From DAIRFP01 sp036794995 (GTDB taxonomy: Bacteria > Desulfobacterota > Binatia > UBA9968): 64,000 nt of DNA. How positions within the stretch are numbered: the stretch's first letter is position 1; every line of letters begins with the position of its first letter. Positions 33,084 to 41,900 of the stretch are shown piece by piece. The notes beneath the pieces were generated by a model. It made no database searches. It was not told where the DNA came from and saw only the letters and a program-made list of their open reading frames with translations. The DNA lies in assembly GCA_036794995.1 (NCBI GenBank), contig DAIRFP010000001.1, positions 66,735 through 130,734 on the forward strand. The letters run 5' to 3'. The translations under genes were made by a program, and so were the position numbers.

Positions 33084-33776
33084 ATGAATCCGGTGGTTAC
33101 CGTGACCGGTTTTTGGGATGCGTTTGTTACCAAGATAGCTGTCTTTCTGCCGAATCTTTTGTTCTCCATCGCTATCATCGTGGTTGGTTGGGCGCTGTGC
33201 AACATCATAAAAAGAGTCGTAGTGCGTATTCTCAGGGTTTGTCAGTTCGACACCCTTGCGGATCGGGCAGGCATCAAACAGGCGCTTGAACGGGGTGGTA
33301 TCAAGCAATCGGCATCGGACATATTGGGCCTTTTGGTTTTTTGGTTTCTTTTCTTAATTGCCATCGTAACTACGCTGGAGACCCTCAATCTCAGCGGGGC
33401 TACGGATACGCTGCACACGATCTATTTATACATCCCAAAGATCGTCGCTGCGCTCGTGGTGTTGATTCTTGGGCTGTATTTTGCGAATTTTCTTGAGTCG
33501 GTTACCCGAACGTCCTGCGCCAATGCGGGACTGGAGCAAGCGGCGTCCATCGGCCGAGCGGCCTATATCGGAACCGTTATTTTTGTTGTCGCGGGTATCT
33601 TCGAAATATTAGACATTGCATCGGAAATTGTTATCTGGGCCTTTATCTTGGTGTTTGGGGCGGTCTGTCTGGCGCTTGCATTGGCTTTTGGCTTAGGGGG
33701 CCGTGACGTGGCGGCCCGTTCTCTCGAGAAGTGGTTTGAGCCAAAGAAGGACGAATATACAGATCTAACTCGTTAG
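33084..33776 (+). CDS. conserved TM-helix (MscS-associated) membrane protein
   Basis: 230 residues with about five hydrophobic segments arranged as repeated units: VFLPNLLFSIAIIVVGWALCNIIKRVVVRIL and YIPKIVAALVVLILGLYFANFLESVTRT. These match the conserved TM-helix repeat found alone or in front of mechanosensitive MscS-type channels. The MscS beta domain is absent here, so channel function is only possible. The C-terminus AFGLGGRDVAARSLEKWF is characteristic of the family. Strong ribosome site AAGGAGG; own promoter divergent from ccm. Confidence 0.8.
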   Translation: MNPVVTVTGFWDAFVTKIAVFLPNLLFSIAIIVVGWALCNIIKRVVVRILRVCQFDTLADRAGIKQALERGGIKQSASDILGLLVFWFLFLIAIVTTLETLNLSGATDTLHTIYLYIPKIVAALVVLILGLYFANFLESVTRTSCANAGLEQAASIGRAAYIGTVIFVVAGIFEILDIASEIVIWAFILVFGAVCLALALAFGLGGRDVAARSLEKWFEPKKDEYTDLTR

Positions 33777-34313
33777 TGACGCGCCGTAGCCGGTGGTTGA
33801 AGCAGCGACGTTTCCAGCACAAGTCTGGTGTTTTGTCGAACAGTGGGCCAGCGTATCATGCCGAGGGAGTTGCGAATTCTCAAAAAGCTGCGCACTCCAT
33901 CGAAGCCGAATAATTTTAGTGTTTTTCGTGGAAGCCGCCTGTTCAGCCGAGCACGAGCGAAACAAATCAAAGAGTGTCGTTTCTCGTGGACATGAGTTAG
34001 CCTGGATTCATCGTATCGAAAGTTCAGATCATGGCAGCCAATAGGACCAGGTCGAGAAACAGGTCAGAATCCTAGGGGCGATACCGCTGGCAATCGGGTC
34101 TAAAGGGTTTTGACTCGTGGCGACCTGCCAACTTGGGGAACGGGAGAGCCCTGAATAGGCAGTAGCTGACAATATTGGCCTTTTCTGTCCATAAGTCCAC
34201 ATTTTTGGCCAGAATCTTCTTAGACCTTTGAACCCTTTCGCCCAAAAAACAGCAGGTTATCTCATGGCATTTCCATTGCTCCAAGTCGAATTGGGAAATT
34301 GCGAGGTGTCCTT
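33777..34313. other. non-coding stretch, no feature seen
   Basis: 537 bp between the TM-helix gene and the next gene. An open frame of 83 codons at 33793-34044 has no ribosome site, low-complexity Ser/Arg/Cys composition and no resemblance to a protein family, so I do not call it. No tRNA or clear hairpin found. Confidence 0.5.
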
Positions 34314-34997
34314 ATGAGCCAGCCTGAACTAGAGTTTGAGTTTGATCCGCGGGAATTTCTTCGCGAGGATGTTAGTCCAACACCACCCTCTAGAAAGCGG
34401 GCTATTTTCAAGCGCCTAACCCTTGTGGGTCTCGTAGGGGTAGCGTTCATAAGCGTCCTTTCTCTGTATGGGGACGCCGGGAATTATATCGTCACGCTAT
34501 ATGGTACAAAGGAAGACGCCGCCCACGTCGTGGACGACACAAGGAAGGCGATTGCCGACACGAAAACGCTTTTGGCAAAGTTAGAAGAGAGAGCGAGCCT
34601 TCTAACCGAAAGAGTCGCTTCCATAGAGGCGAACCTATGGCGATCTAAAGCCACCGCACTTGGGTTTAAGAATCCAGCCATAAGGGCGATAAGCTTGGCG
34701 TCACAACAGCCGCAACAAGTGGTTCTTAATTATCAGGTCAAGAAAGAGAATCGTATCGAGTTGAAAATTTTGCAAATAACCAGCGATGCAATCGTCTTTG
34801 AAATAACCGGAACGGCGGCGAGTAACGAAATTAAGTCGGTGAAGGTAGCGCAACCCCTCAAGGTAGGGTTTTCCGTTGAACTAACGCAAGGTATTACAAT
34901 GGACGGTATGCCGCACATCTTTATGACGGTGTTAGAGATGCCGACCAAGGATACTGCAATCATTGCCGTTGGCGCGAAAGAGTTGGCGCAGTCATAG
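34314..34997 (+). CDS. membrane-anchored protein with periplasmic coiled coil, unknown
   Basis: 227 residues from ATG 34314 (GAGGTG upstream). An acidic cytoplasmic N-terminus with a basic stretch before the membrane (SRKRAIFKR), one membrane helix (LTLVGLVGVAFISVLSLYG), then a coiled coil of about 45 residues (EDAAHVVDDTRKAIADTKTLLAKLEERASLLTERVASIEA), then a beta-rich domain of about 120 residues (VVLNYQVKKENRIELKILQI... GFSVELTQGI). The topology resembles a sensor or scaffold protein. I do not recognise the domain. The following receiver gene on the same strand may be functionally linked. Confidence 0.6.
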   Translation: MSQPELEFEFDPREFLREDVSPTPPSRKRAIFKRLTLVGLVGVAFISVLSLYGDAGNYIVTLYGTKEDAAHVVDDTRKAIADTKTLLAKLEERASLLTERVASIEANLWRSKATALGFKNPAIRAISLASQQPQQVVLNYQVKKENRIELKILQITSDAIVFEITGTAASNEIKSVKVAQPLKVGFSVELTQGITMDGMPHIFMTVLEMPTKDTAIIAVGAKELAQS

Positions 34998-35075
34998 CTT
35001 CACGGTTTCTCTCCGGTGGATCCGAGATGGCGCGCAAATAGGGGGGCAGCGGGACTGGCGTAGTTGGAGAATCGG

Positions 35076-35447
35076 ATGAGCAAGAGAATCCTCGTGGTTG
35101 AAGATCGTGATGATGCCCGCACCATTCTCGTCGCTATACTCCGACGATTTTGCGGCTACGAGACCATCGAGGCGGCGAACGGGACCGAGGCAATCGAAAA
35201 AGCGGTTTCCGAACAGCCCGATCTAATTCTCATGGATTTGGATCTCCCGGATATTTCAGGCCTCGATGCGGCCCGAGCAGTAAAAAAGAATGCCGATACC
35301 GCGCATATTCCGATCATTGCGCAAACGGCATGGAGCTCGAGGCAATGGAAAGGAAAAGTGCTGCAGGTAGGCATGGTGGATTACCTTGAAAAGCCGGTTT
35401 CAATGGAGCTCATGAAAGCCACCATAGAAAAGTTTATCCTTCCTTAG
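35076..35447 (+). CDS. single-domain response regulator (CheY-like)
   Basis: 123 residues, one complete receiver: acidic pair in VEDRDD, phospho-aspartate in LILMDLDLPD (near residue 54), threonine in IIAQTAW, and lysine-proline in YLEKPV. No output domain, so it must act by protein contact or as a phosphate relay. ATG 35076 has GGAG a few bases upstream; no histidine kinase is in the window. A weak hairpin GCGTTC-atgctta-GAACGC at 35510-35528 lies downstream. Confidence 0.9.
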   Translation: MSKRILVVEDRDDARTILVAILRRFCGYETIEAANGTEAIEKAVSEQPDLILMDLDLPDISGLDAARAVKKNADTAHIPIIAQTAWSSRQWKGKVLQVGMVDYLEKPVSMELMKATIEKFILP

Positions 35448-35581
35448 TGATTCCGCGATCAATTTGTTCTGCCCCAAGTTCCCGCGCCGGAACGCAATAG
35501 TGAATCAAGGCGTTCATGCTTAGAACGCTTCTCCCGATCCCGGCCCGCAATCGAGTCCTAGCATAGGCGCGGCTGGAGAGA

Positions 35582-35872
35582 TCAACTGCTCGTTGGAACC
35601 AAAAAGATTTGGTGGCTGTTTTTTTGGGTAGATTGCTTTCCCGTTCTAGGGCAGGTGACGCTATTGTTGGTTAGGTTTGCCAGGCTCCTGGGCACGCTTT
35701 TTTCGCCGTAGAAGTCGCCGACACTTTGCTTATCGACCGGGCCGTCTCCCAACGTAACCGAAATACCGGTTTCATGGAGTCCACCGCATTTGTTGCAAGA
35801 AACGAAGATGCTGTACTGCGAACTATGGACAGCGGACGGTAGGGTTTTGCCGATCGTAAGTTTTAGTTGCAT
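35582..35872 (-). CDS. small zinc-ribbon-like conserved protein
   Basis: 96 residues from ATG 35872, with GGAG 7 nt upstream. One CNKCGGLH pair near residue 28-31 and a later CPRTGK give a possible metal site with few cysteines; the stretch HQIFLVP near the C-terminus is conserved-looking. It reads as a genuine protein (even codon use, ribosome site), but no function is recognised. Convergent with the receiver gene. Confidence 0.5.
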   Translation of the reverse strand: MQLKLTIGKTLPSAVHSSQYSIFVSCNKCGGLHETGISVTLGDGPVDKQSVGDFYGEKSVPRSLANLTNNSVTCPRTGKQSTQKNSHQIFLVPTSS

Positions 35873-35994
35873 AGCCGGTCTCCGTTCTTGGGTTTGCATT
35901 GTCCCTTGCTTTGAAAATTCCGTCAAGGGATGAAGTGAGACAGGTCGGGGTTGAGGTGGGGCCTAGCGAGGCTCTGAATAGCAAGCCTGCATGC

Positions 35995-36306
35995 TCATGG
36001 CGTGTCATTGATCTCCACGCTGCCGATGGCTGCAATAGGATGATCACGAAGGGTCTTCAATAACTCATGGATCCGTCGCGAGAACACGAAATCATCAAAT
36101 AGGAGCAAACCCATATACGCGCTGTTATTATATTCCATTACGAGGGATAGCCCGTCCGAGGTAAGCAGCGAATACCTGCTGACTTGTTTGAGTACGCCGA
36201 CTTCGCCAATGGGTCGTTCATTCCGCTTTCCGCCGAGCCAAACCCAACGGGGAGGCCAGTTCGTACGGCCTCGATAGGACATCAGTGGGTGGTTGCGCAA
36301 GTCCAT
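35995..36306 (-). CDS. conserved hypothetical protein
   Basis: 103 residues if started at ATG 36306 (MDLRNHPLMSYRG); the frame is open to 36429 but the upstream part (rich in F, W, N) looks non-coding. The tail YMGLLLFDDFVFSRRIHELLKTLRDHPIAAIGSVEI is a well-structured pattern. The combination NHPLMSYRG...NWPPRWVWLGG...GEVGVL looks like a conserved soil-bacterial family without known function. No ribosome site is evident at either start. Confidence 0.5.
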   Translation of the reverse strand: MDLRNHPLMSYRGRTNWPPRWVWLGGKRNERPIGEVGVLKQVSRYSLLTSDGLSLVMEYNNSAYMGLLLFDDFVFSRRIHELLKTLRDHPIAAIGSVEINDTP

Positions 36307-36697
36307 AAAATCGCCAGAGAATTCGCCAACCATTGAACCAAAGCAAAAGAACCACCACTCGACAGACTCCAATAAAAACATGGTGTTGGAGATGAGTGTT
36401 TCGGCGTAGTTTGTAAATTGATTGTACAACTCACTGCCACCGCGATACCGCGGTGGTCCAATATATGGTTGTGAAAGCTGCTGAATTGTTAAGAACCTGA
36501 CTCTGTAAGCGAATTATACAGCGGCGCTGACATCGATCAGACAAATGGATTCGGTTCGCACGTCGGCCTTCGGTCACGCTTGGTTGATTGCGCTATTGTC
36601 GATAGCCAATCCCGGCGGGGGGACGGAGTGAATGGCGCAGCGTTCGGTAGACGAGCAGTGGGTTGCGATTTTTGTGTTATATGGATCGGAAAGTAAC
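36307..36697. other. intergenic region upstream of icd
   Basis: No convincing gene. The minus-strand frame above the chosen start of the preceding protein extends to 36429; the rest has stops in all frames. Confidence 0.4.
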
Positions 36698-36726
36698 TTG
36701 ACTCGCACTATGCAATCAGCTAGATT
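36698..36726 (+). promoter_or_regulatory. promoter of icd
   Basis: TTGACT (36698-36703), 17-nt spacer, TAGATT (36721-36726). Predicted start near 36733 places the downstream hairpin (36757-36801) inside the leader of icd. Confidence 0.58.
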
Positions 36727-36756
36727 CCAACGAGTTTTAAATATATTCTTTTATGC

Positions 36757-36801
36757 AAAATAGCCTAAGGGTTGGTGAGGCCTTACCCTTAGGCTATTTT
36801 T
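36757..36801 (+). promoter_or_regulatory. terminator-like hairpin in the icd leader (possible attenuator)
   Basis: AAAATAGCCTAAGGG (36757-36771) is perfectly complementary to CCCTTAGGCTATTTT (36786-36800) around a 14-nt loop, with T-rich 3' side followed by T then ACAGG. The ribosome site TGAGGAG starts only a few bases after the stem. Located between promoter and start codon, it could terminate or attenuate transcription, block ribosome access or protect the mRNA 5' end. A plain terminator for an upstream gene is unlikely because no plus-strand gene ends within 1.3 kb. Confidence 0.65.
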
Positions 36802-36816
36802 ACAGGTGAGGAGATC

Positions 36817-38223
36817 ATGGCTGAATATAAGATAGTAAAGGTCCCCAAGGACGGGGCAAAAATCACGATGGGTGGAAACAAGGAACTGAAAGTTCCGGAC
36901 AATCCAATCATACCGTTCATTGAAGGCGACGGCACGGGTCGGGATATCTGGCGCGCTTCGGCCCGCGTGTTTGAGGCGGCGGTAGATAAGGCCTACAAGG
37001 GCAAACGCAAAATCCACTGGATGGAAGTGTATGCGGGGGAGAAATCGTTCAAGTTGTTTAATAATTGGTTGCCCGATGAAACCGTGGAAGCTTTCACCGA
37101 ATTTCTGGTCGGTATCAAGGGGCCGCTGACGACTCCGATCGGCGGGGGCTTTCGTTCGTTGAATGTGGCGCTACGGAAACTACTGGATTTGTACGTTTGC
37201 CTGCGCCCTGTGCGTTATTACAATGGTGTGCCATCTCCGGTTAAGCATCCGGAATACGTCGATATGGTGGTTTTCCGCGAGAACACCGAAGATATTTACA
37301 CCGGCATCGAGTTTATCAACGACACGGAAGAGAATAGAATGTTCAAGTCGTTGCTCAAGGAAAATTTTCCTAAGGAATATGTCAAGATCCGCTTTCCCGA
37401 CACGGCGGGTATCGCGCTCAAGCCGGTTTCCGTAGAGGGGACTGAGCGGTTGGTACGCGCGGCCGTCAAATGGTCGCTGGCGAACAAGCGCAAAAACGTG
37501 AACTTCGTGCACAAGGGCAACATCATGAAGTATACCGAAGGCGCGTTTATGGAATGGGGCTATGCGCTCGCCAAACGCGAATTTCGCAATGACGTTGTCA
37601 CCGAGCGCGAAACCTGGATTCTCGGCAACAAGGAGCAGAAACCGAACCTAAGCGTGGGAGATAATGCCAAAATGATCGACCCTGGCTTCGATATGATGTC
37701 GCCGGACCAGCAAAATGATATCAAGAAGGAAGTGGAAGAGGCGCTGAAGCTGTGGCCGACCCACGGCGACGGCAAGTGGAAATCAAAACTGCTGCTGAAG
37801 GATTCCATCGCTGACGTGACATTGCAGTTCGTGCTGATCCGTCCCAAGGATTACGACGTGATTGCCACGATGAACCTGAACGGTGATTATCTGTCCGACG
37901 CGCTGGCTGCTCAGGTGGGCGGTATTGGCATCGCGCCAGGGGCTAACATCAATTACGATACCGGACACGCCGTCTTCGAGGCAACCCACGGCACCGCGCC
38001 GAAATATGCGGATCTCGACAAGGTGAATCCGGGTTCAGTTATCCTCTCCGGTGAAATGATGTTGCGTTACATGGGTTGGACGGAAGCCGCTGATCTCATC
38101 GTCAAAGGACTTGAGGGAGCGATTGCCAAGAAGACGGTGACTTATGATTTCGAGCGCTTGATGGAGGGTGCGAAGCTGGTTAGCTGTTCCGGCTTCGGCG
38201 ATGCTATTATCGCCAATATGTAA
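36817..38223 (+). CDS. icd: isocitrate dehydrogenase (NADP type)
   Basis: 468 residues. IEGDGTGRDIW, RSLNVALRKLLDLYVCLRPVRY (substrate serine and arginines), NFVHKGNIMKYTEGAF and the cofactor region TGHAVFEATHGTAPKYA identify a type I isocitrate dehydrogenase; the length and the insertion around residues 255-330 are somewhat longer than E. coli Icd (416). It produces 2-oxoglutarate in the TCA cycle. ATG 36817 follows TGAGGAG. First of icd-mdh-sucCD-ndk, a block with several enzymes of the cycle. Confidence 0.95.
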   Translation: MAEYKIVKVPKDGAKITMGGNKELKVPDNPIIPFIEGDGTGRDIWRASARVFEAAVDKAYKGKRKIHWMEVYAGEKSFKLFNNWLPDETVEAFTEFLVGIKGPLTTPIGGGFRSLNVALRKLLDLYVCLRPVRYYNGVPSPVKHPEYVDMVVFRENTEDIYTGIEFINDTEENRMFKSLLKENFPKEYVKIRFPDTAGIALKPVSVEGTERLVRAAVKWSLANKRKNVNFVHKGNIMKYTEGAFMEWGYALAKREFRNDVVTERETWILGNKEQKPNLSVGDNAKMIDPGFDMMSPDQQNDIKKEVEEALKLWPTHGDGKWKSKLLLKDSIADVTLQFVLIRPKDYDVIATMNLNGDYLSDALAAQVGGIGIAPGANINYDTGHAVFEATHGTAPKYADLDKVNPGSVILSGEMMLRYMGWTEAADLIVKGLEGAIAKKTVTYDFERLMEGAKLVSCSGFGDAIIANM

Positions 38224-38302
38224 GCGACCGTTTTGAGTCTCAGGTTGCGAGTTCGAGCAACCACAATCCAGTCGGAATTTCAGAAAGAGATCTGAGGAGG
38301 TT

Positions 38303-39247
38303 ATGGGCAGAAACAAGATTGCTCTAATTGGAGCCGGTAATATCGGTGGGTCGATGGCCCACCTCTGTTTGCTCAAGGGGTTGGGTGATGTTGTCTTGTT
38401 CGATGTGATCGACGGTTTGCCCCAGGGAAAAGCGCTTGATCTTTCCCATGCCGGGCCCGTCGAAGGCTTCGATGGCAATGTGATCGGCACGAACAAATAC
38501 GAGGACATTGCCGGCGCCGACGTTTGTATCGTGACGGCGGGAATCGCACGAAAGCCAGGTATGAGCCGGGACGACCTGGTTGGAACCAATGCCAAGATCA
38601 TTAGCTCGGTCGCGGAAAACATTAAAAAACATGCGCCGGATTCGTTGGTCATCGTGGTCACCAACCCCCTTGACGCGATGGTGACCTTGACCAAGCGCGT
38701 CACGGGCTTCCCAAAAAATCGTGTTGTGGGTCAATCCGGTATTTTGGATTCATCCCGCTATCGATCCTTCATCGCCAAAGAGCTCAATGTTTCGGTAAAT
38801 TGCGTGGCGGCTATGGTCCTCGGGGGGCATGGCGACGACATGGTGCCCGTTCGCAGTACCTGTTTGGTGGGTGGCGTACCTGTGGAGAAGCTCATTACGC
38901 CCGCACGACTGGACGAGATCGAAGCCCGGGTGCGCAACGCGGGCGGCGAAGTAGTCGCGCTATTAAAGACCGGATCCGCCTACTTTTCACCGGCCTCGGC
39001 AGCGATTCGCATGACTGAAGCGCATCTCTTTGATAAGAAGGAGATTCTACCCTGCGCCGCTTTGCTGGAAGGAGAGTACGGCGTCAACGGTTATTATTTC
39101 TGCGTCCCGGTCGTCGTCGGTGCCGGCGGCGTGGAGAAAATCATCGAGATCAACCTAAGCCCGGCTGACAAGAAGGCGTTTGGTGAATCGCTCAATCACG
39201 TCAAGGACATCGTGCAAGCGATGGATCGCATTCTCGGCATCGCCTAG
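38303..39247 (+). CDS. mdh: malate dehydrogenase (LDH-like type)
   Basis: 314 residues. GAGNIGGSMAHLC is the NAD loop, VTAGIARKPGMSRDDLVGTN the active loop with substrate arginines, VTNPLDAMV, and the catalytic histidine in GGHGDDMVPVRS. The active loop arginine pair and MSRDDL favour malate over lactate. GAGGAGG precedes the ATG. The preceding icd-mdh gap carries a small hairpin GGTTGC/GCAACC at 38243-38262. Confidence 0.97.
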   Translation: MGRNKIALIGAGNIGGSMAHLCLLKGLGDVVLFDVIDGLPQGKALDLSHAGPVEGFDGNVIGTNKYEDIAGADVCIVTAGIARKPGMSRDDLVGTNAKIISSVAENIKKHAPDSLVIVVTNPLDAMVTLTKRVTGFPKNRVVGQSGILDSSRYRSFIAKELNVSVNCVAAMVLGGHGDDMVPVRSTCLVGGVPVEKLITPARLDEIEARVRNAGGEVVALLKTGSAYFSPASAAIRMTEAHLFDKKEILPCAALLEGEYGVNGYYFCVPVVVGAGGVEKIIEINLSPADKKAFGESLNHVKDIVQAMDRILGIA

Positions 39248-39269
39248 CGGTTTTTCTGGTAGTTGATAT

Positions 39270-39302
39270 TGAGACCCTGAGGCTAATGGTCTTAGGGTCT
39301 TA
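39270..39302 (+). promoter_or_regulatory. hairpin between mdh and sucC
   Basis: AGACCCT (39272-39278) pairs with AGGGTCT (39294-39300); the stem extends to about 13 bp with G-U pairs. A moderately U-rich stretch (TACTTTATT) follows. It is either a weak terminator of mdh or a leader element of sucC, whose ATG is 24 nt further on. Position and shape recall the icd leader hairpin. Confidence 0.5.
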
Positions 39303-39323
39303 CTTTATTGGGGACCGGTCGTT

Positions 39324-40467
39324 ATGAATATCCATGAATATCAAGCTAAGCAGATTCTCACGCGATACGGCGTGCCGGTGCCCGTCGGGAAGGTCGCGAC
39401 AACTCCTGAGGAAGCAAGAATCATTGCGGCTGAGCTTGGCGGAGTTTGTGTGGTGAAGGCACAGATTCACGCGGGTGGCCGTGGCAAGGGCGGGGGTGTG
39501 AAGCTGACCAAGACTCCCGAAGAGGCGGAGCAGAAAGCGGCCGAGATCCTCGGCAAAAACCTTGTCACCCATCAGACCGGTCCCGAGGGACGTCAGGTGA
39601 GACGAGTTCTCGTCGAGCAAGGGGTTAATATTGAGCGTGAGATCTATTTGGGGATGGTCTTGGACCGGACGCAATCTCGTGTGACCGTGATTTGTTCATC
39701 TGAGGGCGGGGTGGAAATAGAGGAAGTCGCCGCGAAACATCCGGAAAGAATCCTGAAAGAAGTCATCGACCCGGTGGTCGGTCTGCAGTCCTTTCAATGT
39801 CGCCGTCTGGCGTTTGCTCTTGGAGTTCCCCTGCAGGTCCTGGGTAATATGGTTGCGATGATGCAGGCTCTATATCGCGCCTTTGACGATTGCGATTGCT
39901 CCATCGCCGAAATAAATCCATTGATCCTGACCAAGGAAGGACAGGTGATGGCGCTGGACGCGAAAATGAATTTCGACAGCAACGCTCTGTTTCGGCAAAG
40001 GGACATCCTCGCCCTGCGTGATTTGAATGAGGAAGATCCTCGTGAGATCGAAGCCAGCAAATATGAGCTGTCTTACATCTCGTTGGACGGCAACATCGGT
40101 TGCATGGTCAACGGCGCGGGTTTGGCGATGGCTACCCTGGATATTATCAAACTCTGCGGCGGCGAACCGGCTAATTTTCTCGATGTCGGGGGCGGGGCCA
40201 CTAAAGAAAGAGTTGCCCAGGCCTTCAGGATCATTCTGTCCGACGTCCGGGTGCGCGGCGTCTTGATCAATATCTTCGGCGGCATCATGCGCTGTGACGT
40301 GCTGGCCCAGGGAGTGGTGGATGCGGCGCGGGAGTTGAGCATTCAAGTTCCTCTGGTGGTGCGGATGCAAGGCACGAACGTCGAGCTGGGGCGACAGATT
40401 CTTGCGGACTCGGGTCTTCCCATTATCTCGGCGGAAACCATGGCGGAAGCTGCGGAAAAAATCGTGC
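39324..40467 (+). CDS. sucC: succinyl-CoA ligase beta subunit (3' end lost in gap)
   Basis: 381 codons are visible before the gap; the family has about 385-400, so only a few C-terminal residues are missing. MNIHEYQAKQILTRYGVPVP, the ATP-grasp domain (KAQIHAGGRGKGGGVK), INPLILTKEGQVMALDAKMNFD, and the CoA-side NGAGLAMATLDIIKLCGG...FLDVGGGA and NIFGGIMRCDVLAQG are all present. With SucD it makes succinate and ATP/GTP from succinyl-CoA. The hairpin noted above lies just upstream; GGGGA serves as ribosome site. Confidence 0.95.
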
Positions 40468-40567
40468 NNNNNNNNNNNNNNNNNNNNNNNNNNNNNNNNN
40501 NNNNNNNNNNNNNNNNNNNNNNNNNNNNNNNNNNNNNNNNNNNNNNNNNNNNNNNNNNNNNNNNNNN
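40468..40567. other. 100-N scaffold gap
   Basis: Exactly 100 N between sucC and sucD, the usual placeholder for a gap of unknown size. The next base is the A of the sucD ATG. The missing sequence should hold the sucC C-terminus and the sucD ribosome site. Confidence 0.99.
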
Positions 40568-41443
40568 ATGTCGATACTGGTAAACCAACAAACGCGTGTC
40601 TTGACGCAGGGCATAACCGGTGTCACCGGCCAGTTTCATACTAAGGCGTGCAAGGAGTACGGTACCCAGATGGTCGCAGGGGTGACCCCCGGAAAAGGTG
40701 GCACCTCTTTCGAGGGTATCCCGATTTTCGATACGGTGTCCCGCGCGGTCACCGAAACAGCGGCCAATGCCACGGTGATCTACGTACCGCCGCCATTCGC
40801 GGCGGATGCCATTTTGGAAGCAGCGGACGCCGGAATTCCCTTGGTTATTTGCATTACCGAAGGTGTGCCGGTGCGTGACATGATCCGCGTGAAGCGATAT
40901 CTGGAAGGGAGAAACTCCCGGCTGCTGGGCCCCAATTGCCCTGGAGTGATTACCCCCGGCGAATGCAAAATCGGCATCATGCCGGGGCATATTCACCGCC
41001 CGGGAACTATCGGTGTGGTCTCGCGCAGCGGTACGTTGACCTACGAAGCGGTGGACCAGCTGACCCGTTTGGGGATGGGCCAGTCGAGCTGCGTAGGCAT
41101 TGGTGGGGACCCGGTGCACGGCTTCGAATTTGTCGATGTCTTGGATCTTTTCAATCGCGATCGCGGTACCGAGGCGGTAGTCATGATCGGTGAGATCGGC
41201 GGCAGCGCCGAGGAGGAAGCCGCCGGTTGGATCGCGGCCCACATGAAGAAGCCGGTGGTGGGATTCATTGCCGGCCAAACCGCCCCTGCGGGGAAGCGCA
41301 TGGGCCACGCGGGGGCGATCATTTCCGGCGGCAAGGGGACCGCGAGGGAAAAAATCGACGCCATGCAGAAGGCGGGAATTCGCATGGCGTCGTCGCCGGC
41401 GCTGATCGGTAGAACAATGCAGGAGGCTTTGGGAAAATCATGA
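40568..41443 (+). CDS. sucD: succinyl-CoA ligase alpha subunit
   Basis: 291 residues, complete length for the family. MSILVNQQTRVLTQGITGVTGQFHTK and GVTPGKGGTSFEGIPIFDTV form the CoA domain; GPNCPGVITPGECKIGIMPG follows; the phosphohistidine lies in GHAGAIISGGKGTA. It starts at the first base after the gap, so the ribosome site is not visible. The stop overlaps the ndk start by 4 nt (ATGA). Confidence 0.97.
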   Translation: MSILVNQQTRVLTQGITGVTGQFHTKACKEYGTQMVAGVTPGKGGTSFEGIPIFDTVSRAVTETAANATVIYVPPPFAADAILEAADAGIPLVICITEGVPVRDMIRVKRYLEGRNSRLLGPNCPGVITPGECKIGIMPGHIHRPGTIGVVSRSGTLTYEAVDQLTRLGMGQSSCVGIGGDPVHGFEFVDVLDLFNRDRGTEAVVMIGEIGGSAEEEAAGWIAAHMKKPVVGFIAGQTAPAGKRMGHAGAIISGGKGTAREKIDAMQKAGIRMASSPALIGRTMQEALGKS

Positions 41444-41859
41444 GCGTGGAGAGAACCTTATCCATCGTTAAGCCGGATGCGGTAAGTCGAAAACTGATCG
41501 GCGAAATTCTTCGCCGTTTCGAATCCGCAGGATTGAAGATCGCTGCCGGCAAATTACTTCGTCTTACGCCGGAGCGGGCTCAGGCTTTCTATGCGGTGCA
41601 CAAAGAGCGGCCATTTTTCGCGAGCCTTTGTGCTTACATGTCCTCGGGGCCGATTTTCGTTTCGGTGTTGGAAGGGGAGGAAGCGATCGCGAAAAACCGC
41701 GAGATTATGGGAGCCACGGACCCGGCCAAAGCGGCGCCGGGAACCATCCGCAAAGACTGCGGCAAAGATGTCGAACAAAACGCGGTCCACGGTTCCGATG
41801 GAGCCGACACGGCTGCCGCGGAAATCGCTTTTTTCTTTAGACCCGACGAAATCTTCTAG
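41440..41859 (+). CDS. ndk: nucleoside-diphosphate kinase
   Basis: 139 residues. ERTLSIVKPDAV start, GATDPAKAAPGTIRKDCG, and the catalytic histidine in NAVHGSDG. Equilibrates NTP pools; next to sucCD it can turn GTP made by a GTP-type ligase into ATP (inference; sucCD nucleotide preference is unknown). Overlaps sucD by 4 nt; rlmN follows about 40 nt later. Confidence 0.97.
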   Translation: MSVERTLSIVKPDAVSRKLIGEILRRFESAGLKIAAGKLLRLTPERAQAFYAVHKERPFFASLCAYMSSGPIFVSVLEGEEAIAKNREIMGATDPAKAAPGTIRKDCGKDVEQNAVHGSDGADTAAAEIAFFFRPDEIF

Positions 41860-41900
41860 TCTTGAAAACTGCAACGCGGACGGGCTCGCGAGGGTTGAAA

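Noticed and set aside
33793..34044. 83-codon frame in the gap after the TM-helix gene
   Set aside because: No ribosome site, Cys/Ser/Arg-rich composition typical of non-coding GC DNA; not supported.
40343..41308. Minus-strand open frame running through the N gap
   Set aside because: An artefact of reading N as open codons over the sucC/sucD pair on the other strand.
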